In this document: piece after piece, positions 5,867 through 11,089 of the stretch
How the letters are laid out: every line of letters starts with the position of its first letter
Numbering within the stretch: the first letter of the stretch is position 1
Assembly: GCA_023441625.1 (NCBI GenBank)
Contig: JAEZOA010000108.1
Location: 1-11,089, forward strand
Direction of reading: 5' to 3'
DNA: 11,089 bases
DNA from: Bacillota bacterium
GTDB lineage: Bacteria > Bacillota > Clostridia > Acetivibrionales > DSM-1351
The notes under the pieces: generated by a model
Seen by the model: only the letters and a program-made list of their open reading frames with translations
What the model was told of the DNA's origin: nothing
The model's database searches: none
Made by a program: the position numbers and the translations under genes

Positions 5867-6664
5867 TCAGAGTTTCTCAAAAACTGGCTTTCTATCTTCA
5901 AAATGAGCTGTATATTTGAAGCCTATATTTTTCAGACAATCAGCAACATCTTTAAAGCTATGACCTAGGTGCTCCGTAAAATGTGCATCAGAGCCAATAG
6001 TTATAATTTCACCACCAAGCTCAAAATATCTATTAATTATATCATAACCTGGTATTGTTGACTGCAAATCTCCTCTTAATCCAGAGGTGTTTATTTCTAT
6101 ACCCTTACCCTTATCAATTGTAGCCTTTAATATTTGTTCTAATAAATCGCTATAGTCATTGTATCTCAAGGCCTTGTCTTCAAAATTACCATATCGAGTG
6201 GCATAACCTATATGGCCAATAATATCAAAATTATCAAATGAGGTGATAGAATATAAAATTTCCTGCAAATATCTCTCGTATGCTTGATGCTTAGTTTTTC
6301 CTATGTAATATTCTCCTGTGTACGGGTCCAGATGTTCAATTACATGAACTGAATTAATAACAAAGTCAAACGGGTATTTTAAAAGAGTCTTATTAATTTC
6401 ATTTATCAAATGTGGTTGAAAGCCCATTTCTACACCTATACGTACATCTAGCTTATCTTTCCACTTTTTTTGAATATTCTTAAAAAACTCGAAGTATTGA
6501 TCTGGGTTTATTAAATAATCCTTGTTAAAGTTTGGTAAATCATAATCTACATGATCGGTAAACACTAAACCGTTTAGACCAATTTCAACTGCTTTCTGAC
6601 AGGCATCATCAGCCTCCATTTGAGAATCTGTAGAAAAATTTGAATGAATATGATTATCATACAT
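5867..6664 (-). CDS. hisJ: PHP-family phosphatase, histidinol-phosphatase (HisJ) type
   Basis: A 265-residue PHP-domain metallophosphoesterase, of HisJ-family length. The trinuclear metal-site motifs are all present in order: HIH (H5, H7) near the N-terminus, FTDHVD (D37, H38), GVEMGF (E79), NSVHVIEH (H107), IGHIGYATRYG (H151) and GSDAHFTEHLG (D226, H228). HisJ dephosphorylates L-histidinol phosphate in histidine synthesis. No other his gene is nearby, and PHP phosphatases of this group may act on other phosphomonoesters, so the family is firmer than the substrate. AAAGGAG nine bases upstream fixes the start. It is divergent from the aminopeptidase gene, sharing a 189-base regulatory region with it, and upstream of the TSCPD gene. 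Confidence 0.88.
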   Translation of the reverse strand: MYDNHIHSNFSTDSQMEADDACQKAVEIGLNGLVFTDHVDYDLPNFNKDYLINPDQYFEFFKNIQKKWKDKLDVRIGVEMGFQPHLINEINKTLLKYPFDFVINSVHVIEHLDPYTGEYYIGKTKHQAYERYLQEILYSITSFDNFDIIGHIGYATRYGNFEDKALRYNDYSDLLEQILKATIDKGKGIEINTSGLRGDLQSTIPGYDIINRYFELGGEIITIGSDAHFTEHLGHSFKDVADCLKNIGFKYTAHFEDRKPVFEKL

Positions 6665-6783
6665 TGTAACTTTCTCCTTTGAAAAGTATAATTAGATTGA
6701 ACAATTAAACCACATTTAGAAAATTAGCCATTTCATTATGGTTAAGTAGTGTAAAAACTAATATCCTAATAGATATTAATTAA

Positions 6784-6821
6784 AATTGATAATTAGATAA
6801 TACTATTATATATTATCAATT
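6784..6821. promoter_or_regulatory. Divergent promoter region with a 10-base inverted repeat
   Basis: AATTGATAAT (6784-6793) and ATTATCAATT (6812-6821) are perfect inverted repeats, with an inner TAATA-C-TATTA palindrome (6798-6808). Each arm supplies a TTGATA. On the + strand TTGATA (6786-6791), 17 bases, TATATT (6809-6814) is a good promoter for the aminopeptidase operon. On the - strand TTGATA (6819-6814), 16 bases, TCTAAT (6797-6792) could serve the PHP gene; an alternative there is TTGACT (6838-6833), 17 bases, TAATAT (6815-6810). The - and + promoters would overlap and exclude each other. The region is very AT-rich, so some matches may be chance. I see nothing else in 6665-6783. Confidence 0.45.
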
Positions 6822-6853
6822 ATTTTATCTTTAGTCAAAGAGAGGTATAGAAA

Positions 6854-8287
6854 ATGAATGAAGAAATGACACATTCAGAAATTCTTAAAAAAAAGCTTTC
6901 ATATGAGGTCAAAAATGCTTGGGAGCAAAGTAATGATGATCAGATACGAAAAGCATATGACTTATGTGAGAACTATAAGGAATATTTGGATAAAGGGAAG
7001 ACAGAGAGAGAATTTTCCTCTATTGTTGAAAGAGAGTTAATTAGTGCTGGGTATAAAAATTTAATGGATTTGTTTAAGGAAGGAAGGAAGATAAGTAAGG
7101 GTACGAAGGTCTACTATATAAACAAGCGTAAGGCAGTTGCTTTTGCCGTTATTGGGGAAAAACCTTTGATTGATGGAATAAATATGGTGGGTGCACACAT
7201 TGATGCTCCAAGACTTGATATTAAGCAAAATCCGTTGTATGAGGATTCAGGGCTAGTGCTGCTCAAAACTCATTATTATGGTGGTATAAAGAAATATCAG
7301 TGGGTTACAATACCTTATTCCCTTCATGGAATTGTAGTTAGAGCAGATGGAAGTAGTTTTAACGTATGCATAGGAGAAGAGGATAATGATCCAGTATTCA
7401 CAATTACTGATTTATTACCACATCTTGCAAAGGACCAAATGGAAAAGAAGGCAATCGAAGTAGTAACAGGTGAAGGTTTGAATCTTTTAATTGGTTCAAG
7501 ACCCTATAACGATAAAAAAATAAAAGAAAAAATTAAATTAAACATTCTAAAAATTCTAAATGAAAAATATGGTATGGTGGAAGAAGACTTCTTATCAGCT
7601 GAATTAGAAATTGTCCCTTCATTTAAGGCTAGAGATATTGGGCTAGATAGAAGTATGATAGGTGCTTATGGACAGGATGACAGAGTATGTGCCTTTACTT
7701 GTGTAAAAGCAATGTTAGCTGCTAAACCTTCAGATAAGACAGCATTATGTATATTAACTGATAAAGAAGAGATTGGCAGTGTTGGAAATACTGGGGCTCA
7801 GTCAAATTTCTTAAAGAGTTTTGTTTCCAAATTAATATATTTGACTAGTGAAAATTATTCCGATATTTTAATTAATCAATGCTTAGAAAATTCAAATATG
7901 CTCTCAGCTGATGTTAATCCAGGCGTTGACCCAAGCTATGCTGATGTGAATGATAAAATGAATGCTTCATTTATTGGCAATGGCGTTGTGGTACAAAAAT
8001 ACACCGGTTCAAGGGGAAAATATGATGCCAGTGATGCAAATGCTGAGTATATGGGGATAATAAGAAGGTTATTTAATGAAAATGGAATTGTATGGCATAC
8101 AGCAGAATTGGGAAAAGTTGATCAAGGTGGCGGCGGAACAATAGCACAATATGTGGCAAATCTAGGTGTTGATGTTCTTGATTGTGGTGTGCCGATACTT
8201 TCAATGCATTCACCTATTGAAATAACTAGCAAAATAGATATTTATATGTGTTACCGGGCAATGAAAGCATTTTTGGAAAGCAAGTAG
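6854..8287 (+). CDS. M18-family metalloaminopeptidase (aminopeptidase I type)
   Basis: A 477-residue cytosolic dinuclear-zinc aminopeptidase of family M18, normally a large dodecamer that trims N-terminal residues from peptides. The ligands and catalytic residues are all in place: GAHIDAPRLD (H115, and D117 which orients it), GAYGQDDRV (bridging D275), TDKEEIGSVGNTGA (catalytic E305, metal E306), SADVNPGVDP (D353) and MHSPIEI (H452). AAAGAGAGG at 6837-6845 precedes the ATG by eight bases. It heads a run of four + strand genes with gaps of 66, 60 and 43 bases, so a single operon is likely. Its 3' end is followed by a degraded copy of its own last codons in the same frame. Substrate preference (acidic or neutral residues) cannot be read from the sequence. 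Confidence 0.94.
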   Translation: MNEEMTHSEILKKKLSYEVKNAWEQSNDDQIRKAYDLCENYKEYLDKGKTEREFSSIVERELISAGYKNLMDLFKEGRKISKGTKVYYINKRKAVAFAVIGEKPLIDGINMVGAHIDAPRLDIKQNPLYEDSGLVLLKTHYYGGIKKYQWVTIPYSLHGIVVRADGSSFNVCIGEEDNDPVFTITDLLPHLAKDQMEKKAIEVVTGEGLNLLIGSRPYNDKKIKEKIKLNILKILNEKYGMVEEDFLSAELEIVPSFKARDIGLDRSMIGAYGQDDRVCAFTCVKAMLAAKPSDKTALCILTDKEEIGSVGNTGAQSNFLKSFVSKLIYLTSENYSDILINQCLENSNMLSADVNPGVDPSYADVNDKMNASFIGNGVVVQKYTGSRGKYDASDANAEYMGIIRRLFNENGIVWHTAELGKVDQGGGGTIAQYVANLGVDVLDCGVPILSMHSPIEITSKIDIYMCYRAMKAFLESK

Positions 8288-8338
8288 TAACTGGATATTG
8301 CCCGTGGGCAAGTGAAGGTGTTTTTAGAAAGTAAGTAA
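8288..8338 (+). repeat. Decayed duplicate of the aminopeptidase gene 3' end
   Basis: Immediately after the TAG (8285-8287) and an in-frame TAA (8288-8290), the same frame continues as L-D-I-A-R-G-Q-V-K-V-F-L-E-S-K and a second TAA (8336-8338). This mirrors the true end of the aminopeptidase, I-D-I ... K-A-F-L-E-S-K-stop, 51 bases earlier. The last eight codons differ mainly at third positions (TTG/TTA, AGC/AGT, AAA/AAG) and one GCA/GTG change. It is best read as the tail of a lost diverged paralogue or an old tandem duplication. Confidence 0.8.
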
Positions 8339-8353
8339 TATTAGGAGAGTGCC

Positions 8354-9214
8354 ATGATAAGATTTGGACCATCAGGAAATTCAGATAGTTTTTATGAGCA
8401 AGGCTACAAAACTTCATCGCAGATGCCTGCATGGCTCGCTTCTATGGGTTTAGATGCATATGAATACTCCTGTACTAAGGGAGTGAATATAGGTGAAAAA
8501 ACTGCTATAGAAATTGGAAATGAGGCAAAGAATAATAATATTTTTTTAAGTATTCATGCTCCATATTATATAAATATGGCTAGTGAAGAAATCGGCAAAA
8601 GAGAAAACTCAAAAAAATATATTATAGATACTCTTAAGGTAGCAAAATGGATGAATGCAAAACGAATAGTAGTTCATACTGGCTCCTGCAGTAAAGTAGA
8701 TAGGAAATGGGCTCTTGAAACTGCAATTCAAGTATTAAAGGAGACTCTAGAATTGTCAGATATGGTTGGTTATGGTGATATCAGTATCTGCCCAGAGGTT
8801 TTAGGAAAGCATAACCAATTAGGAACACTGGAAGAAATAATGGAAATGTGTAAGATAGATGAAAGAATTATACCAACTATTGATTTTGGTCATATACACG
8901 CTAGGGGCCTTGGAAGACTTAATTCTGAGAAGGATTTTAGTAGTATTATCGATATAATAGAGAACTCTATTGGTAAAGCTAGAGCAAAGCATCTCCATTG
9001 CCATTTTAGCAGAATAGAATATTCTAAGGGTGGAGAAAAAAAACATTGGAACTTTAGTGACCAACAATTTGGACCAGAATTTGAGCATTTAGCACCAGTA
9101 TTGGTCAAGAGAGGAATGCAACCAGTTATAATCTGTGAATCCAGCGGTATGATGGCTGAGGATGCATTGGAAATGAAAACAATTTATGAGCGGGTAAAGC
9201 AAGAAATAGGCTAG
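8354..9214 (+). CDS. Endonuclease IV-like TIM-barrel metalloenzyme (AP endonuclease family 2)
   Basis: The 286-residue TIM-barrel protein follows the E. coli Nfo template closely, almost number for number: SIHAPY (H68), VVHTG (H108), CPEVLG (E148), TIDFGHIHARG (D177, H180), HLHCHFS (H217), KKHW (H231) and ICESSG (E262). Nfo cuts 5' to abasic sites in DNA with three zinc ions. Here the Asp of the Nfo Asp-Arg-His triad is replaced (K229-K230-H231, with E228 one residue away), so the third metal site differs, and the protein may be a relative with another substrate. AGGAG at 8342-8346 supports the ATG. It lies between a peptidase and aroQ in a run of closely spaced genes, which gives no clue to its substrate. 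I therefore leave the gene symbol empty. Confidence 0.85.
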   Translation: MIRFGPSGNSDSFYEQGYKTSSQMPAWLASMGLDAYEYSCTKGVNIGEKTAIEIGNEAKNNNIFLSIHAPYYINMASEEIGKRENSKKYIIDTLKVAKWMNAKRIVVHTGSCSKVDRKWALETAIQVLKETLELSDMVGYGDISICPEVLGKHNQLGTLEEIMEMCKIDERIIPTIDFGHIHARGLGRLNSEKDFSSIIDIIENSIGKARAKHLHCHFSRIEYSKGGEKKHWNFSDQQFGPEFEHLAPVLVKRGMQPVIICESSGMMAEDALEMKTIYERVKQEIG

Positions 9215-9274
9215 CAGAACAAAATTGAAGAAGTAATGTTAAAAAGAAATTATTTGAAAGGTTAAAGGTGAGGT

Positions 9275-9703
9275 ATGAAAAAGGTTCTTGTGATAAATGG
9301 CCCCAATCTTAATTTATTGGGAGTCAGGGAAAAAGGTGTTTATGGAAGTGAAACACTGCTTGATATAGCACAAAGTGTTAATATTACTTCTGAGGAGCTT
9401 GGCTTGGAAACAGATTTTATTCAATCAAACCATGAAGGAGAAATTATCGATAAGCTGCATGCTGCTAGAGGGGTATATGATGTTGTAATCATAAATGCTG
9501 GAGCTTATACGCATTACAGTATTGCAATCAGAGATGCTATAAAGGCAATAGAGCTTCCAACGATTGAGATACATATATCAAATATACATAGCAGAGAAGA
9601 ATTTAGACATACGTCTGTTATTGCTCCAGTCTGTGTTGGTCAAATATGTGGTTTTGGGAAGATGAGCTATATTTTGGCATTACATGCAGCAAAAAATATT
9701 TAG
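9275..9703 (+). CDS. aroQ: 3-dehydroquinate dehydratase, type II
   Basis: Catalyses the third step of the shikimate pathway, 3-dehydroquinate to 3-dehydroshikimate, in a dodecameric enzyme. At 142 residues it has the standard length. Signature elements: INGPNLNLLGVREKGVYG, with N11, catalytic R18 and Y23; QSNHEGEIID; NAGAYTHYS (N74); and IEIHISNIHSREEFRH, with catalytic H100 and R111. AAGGTGAGG at 9265-9273 is close to the ATG. No other aro genes are visible. The pairing with a downstream Xaa-Pro peptidase (and usually efp) is a conserved Firmicute gene order, as in B. subtilis yqhS-yqhT-efp. Confidence 0.97.
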   Translation: MKKVLVINGPNLNLLGVREKGVYGSETLLDIAQSVNITSEELGLETDFIQSNHEGEIIDKLHAARGVYDVVIINAGAYTHYSIAIRDAIKAIELPTIEIHISNIHSREEFRHTSVIAPVCVGQICGFGKMSYILALHAAKNI

Positions 9704-9746
9704 AAAAATTATTTTATTTAATAGGGATTAAATTCAGGAGGACGTA

Positions 9747-10832
9747 ATGATTAATACGCAACTACTTTCAAATAGACTAAACACATTTAGAAGTAAAATA
9801 AAGGAATTAAAATTAGATGGTGTACTTATAACAAAAAGAGAGAATTACATGTATTTATCTGGGTTTTCAGGAACATCTGCAAATTTGCTAATTACTGATA
9901 AAAAAGCGTATCTGCTTACAGACTTTAGGTATATTGAACAGGCTGCAAAGCAAGCACCCTTATTTGAAATAGTTGAGCATAAACCTAGTATTATTGATAC
10001 AATATATGAAATAATAAACTCGGAAGGTATAAAAAAGCTAGGTTTTGAGGACCAAAACACCAGCTATTCTTCATATAAAACATTCACAGACAAGTTTAAA
10101 GGTACAGAACTAACGGGTATTGGTTCGCTTGTTGATGGGATGAGAGCTATTAAGGATGAACTGGAAATTGAGACAATTAATAAAGCAGTACAGATAGCAG
10201 ATGAGGCATTTAAGCAAGTACTGCCAATAATAAGGCCTGGGATTACAGAGCTGGATGTTGCTGCTGAATTGGAATATAAGATGAAAAAGCTTGGTGCTTC
10301 GGGAGCATCCTTTGAAACAATTATTGCCTCGGGGCATAGATCTTCAATGCCTCATGGAATTGCATCGGAAAAGAAACTTGAATTAGGCGATGCAATAACA
10401 ATGGATTTTGGAGCATTGTACAATCACTATTGCTCTGATATAACAAGAACAATATTTTTGGGTCAACCTGCAAAAGAAATGCTTGATATATATAACATAG
10501 TCTTAGATGCTCAATTGACTTCAGAAAAAGGCGCAATAAGAGGACGTACTGGAAAGGAAGTTGATAAAATAGCAAGAGACATTATATATCAAAATGGATA
10601 TGAGGGGAAATTTGGTCATGGCTTGGGTCATGGTGTTGGTTTAGAAATCCATGAAAGCCCCAGACTTTCATTAGGTGGGGATACTATCTTAGAAAATAAT
10701 ATGGCAGTTACGATAGAGCCTGGGATATATGTTGAAGGCTTAGGTGGAGTCAGAATTGAAGATACTATTATCATTAAAAATGATAATCCTATAGTATTAA
10801 CTAAAGCTAAAAAAGACTTAATAATATTATGA
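9747..10832 (+). CDS. Xaa-Pro aminopeptidase/dipeptidase (M24B family)
   Basis: A 361-residue cytosolic pita-bread-fold dimetal peptidase that cleaves Xaa-Pro bonds. The N-terminal creatinase-like domain (about 1-125; ITKRENYMYLSGFSG is typical) precedes the catalytic domain. The five metal ligands are D220 (MDFGA), D231 (SDITRT), H295 (GHGLGHGVGLEIHE), E324 (TIEPGIY) and E338 (RIEDT), with the catalytic histidine H302. AGGAGG lies just before the ATG with six bases of spacing. Length and motifs fit the PepP/YqhT-type enzymes of Firmicutes; whether it acts on longer peptides or only dipeptides cannot be decided here. It ends the operon, 43 bases after aroQ, and is followed 150 bases on by a strong terminator. 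Confidence 0.95.
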   Translation: MINTQLLSNRLNTFRSKIKELKLDGVLITKRENYMYLSGFSGTSANLLITDKKAYLLTDFRYIEQAAKQAPLFEIVEHKPSIIDTIYEIINSEGIKKLGFEDQNTSYSSYKTFTDKFKGTELTGIGSLVDGMRAIKDELEIETINKAVQIADEAFKQVLPIIRPGITELDVAAELEYKMKKLGASGASFETIIASGHRSSMPHGIASEKKLELGDAITMDFGALYNHYCSDITRTIFLGQPAKEMLDIYNIVLDAQLTSEKGAIRGRTGKEVDKIARDIIYQNGYEGKFGHGLGHGVGLEIHESPRLSLGGDTILENNMAVTIEPGIYVEGLGGVRIEDTIIIKNDNPIVLTKAKKDLIIL

Positions 10833-10983
10833 TTTTCTTGATTGATTTGTAGATATTAATAGTAACAATGTTTTAACACATTAAATTACAATATTGAAAC
10901 ACGGCAAATTCATGAAGCAAAATAATGGAAAATAAAAGTTTTTAAGGGAATAAAAATAGCTAAAAAAAAGTTCGAAAAAATAG
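10833..10983 (+). other. Intergenic stretch after the Xaa-Pro peptidase gene; no gene seen
   Basis: About 150 AT-rich bases with no open frame of note and no convincing promoter of its own. The only structure I see is a pair of direct repeats of AAAATAGCT (10953-10961 and 10977-10985) and a small self-complementary TTCATGAA near 10909. It reads as the 3' untranslated end of the operon. A small RNA ending at the next terminator is possible but not supported. Confidence 0.5.
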
Positions 10984-11026
10984 CTGGAATAGCCTAATAT
11001 CAAGGGTTTATTCCAGTTTTTGTTTT
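10984..11026 (+). terminator. Strong intrinsic terminator of the aminopeptidase-to-peptidase operon
   Basis: CTGGAATA (10984-10991) pairs with TATTCCAG (11009-11016). An inner CCT/AGG stem (10993-10995 with 11003-11005) caps the apex. The T-rich tail TTTTTGTTTT runs from 11017 to 11026. This is a classical Rho-independent terminator on the + strand. Confidence 0.9.
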
Positions 11027-11053
11027 GATTAATAGTGCTAAAAATTATATAAT
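11025..11053 (+). promoter_or_regulatory. Promoter for the gene starting at the right edge
   Basis: TTGATT (11025-11030), a 17-base spacer and a perfect TATAAT (11048-11053): a near-consensus vegetative sigma factor site. The start of transcription would fall near 11060, giving a leader of about 25 bases. The -35 hexamer overlaps the last T of the preceding terminator, so the next gene has an independent transcript although its gene order with aroQ is conserved. Confidence 0.75.
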
Positions 11054-11086
11054 AAGTACATAAATAACATAAAAGGGATAATGAGT

Positions 11087-11089
11087 ATG
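11087..11089 (+). CDS. Likely start codon of the next gene, expected to be elongation factor P
   Basis: Only the start codon is inside the window. AAAAGGG (11071-11077) is spaced nine bases from the ATG at 11087; an ATG at 11081 in the same frame is too close to it. The identity rests only on the conserved aroQ - Xaa-Pro peptidase - efp order in Firmicutes, because no coding sequence is available. Confidence 0.4.

Noticed and set aside
6685..6690. TATACT on the - strand as a -10 for the PHP gene
   Set aside because: Transcription would begin inside or past the gene's ribosome binding site, and no -35 lies at the right distance.
10890..10990. Cyclic di-GMP riboswitch-like GGCAAA...GCAAA string
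   Set aside because: Only short A-rich fragments resemble it; the conserved GACGCAAAGC core and the supporting stems are missing.
1..11089. Mobile elements, CRISPR arrays, toxin-antitoxin or defence genes
   Set aside because: No transposase or integrase motifs, no regularly spaced repeats and no defence-like gene pairs were found; the genes are housekeeping or small conserved proteins.

Overview
The window is AT-rich, densely coded, low-GC Gram-positive DNA. Every start is preceded by a GGAGG-type ribosome binding site. The gene content and order point to Clostridia (Ruminiclostridium/Acetivibrio-like, or a Clostridium sensu lato); species cannot be fixed from the sequence alone. It is mostly a housekeeping segment. 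I see no mobile element, CRISPR array, tRNA, rRNA or defence system, and no clearly new multi-gene system.

Left part (1-5103, + strand): the C-terminal two thirds of the AAA+ recombination factor RarA; a small membrane-anchored acidic protein; a UPF0180/YkuS-like protein; then an iron-sulfur/thiolation operon of iscR (Rrf2 regulator), nifS/iscS (cysteine desulfurase), nifU/iscU (scaffold) and mnmA (tRNA 2-thiouridylase). NifS draws sulfur from cysteine and supplies both the scaffold and, probably, MnmA. The cluster regulator is a cysteine-bearing IscR homologue. The order rarA - Rrf2 regulator - desulfurase - mnmA matches Bacillus subtilis (yrvN-cymR-yrvO-trmU), with a scaffold gene added here.

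Middle (5104-6853): a 62-residue glycine-patterned small membrane protein with a TTG start, closed by a clear hairpin terminator. Convergent to it on the - strand are a PHP-family histidinol-phosphatase-like gene (HisJ family) and, downstream of that, a four-cysteine TSCPD-domain protein. A 189-base divergent intergenic region holds an inverted repeat and overlapping promoter-like sequences for both directions.

Right part (6854-11089, + strand): a probable operon of an M18 aminopeptidase, an endonuclease IV-like TIM-barrel protein, aroQ (type II 3-dehydroquinate dehydratase) and an M24 Xaa-Pro peptidase. A strong intrinsic terminator follows, and then a well-formed promoter for a gene that begins at the window edge. 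From the conserved aroQ - Xaa-Pro peptidase - efp order this is expected to be elongation factor P.

The points most worth a second look are local: a decayed in-frame duplicate of the aminopeptidase 3' end, repeated and self-complementary motifs in the iscR leader, an IscR that has lost the E. coli histidine cluster ligand, a cysteine/histidine tail on NifU, glycine heptads in the 62-residue protein, and a changed metal ligand in the endonuclease IV-like protein.
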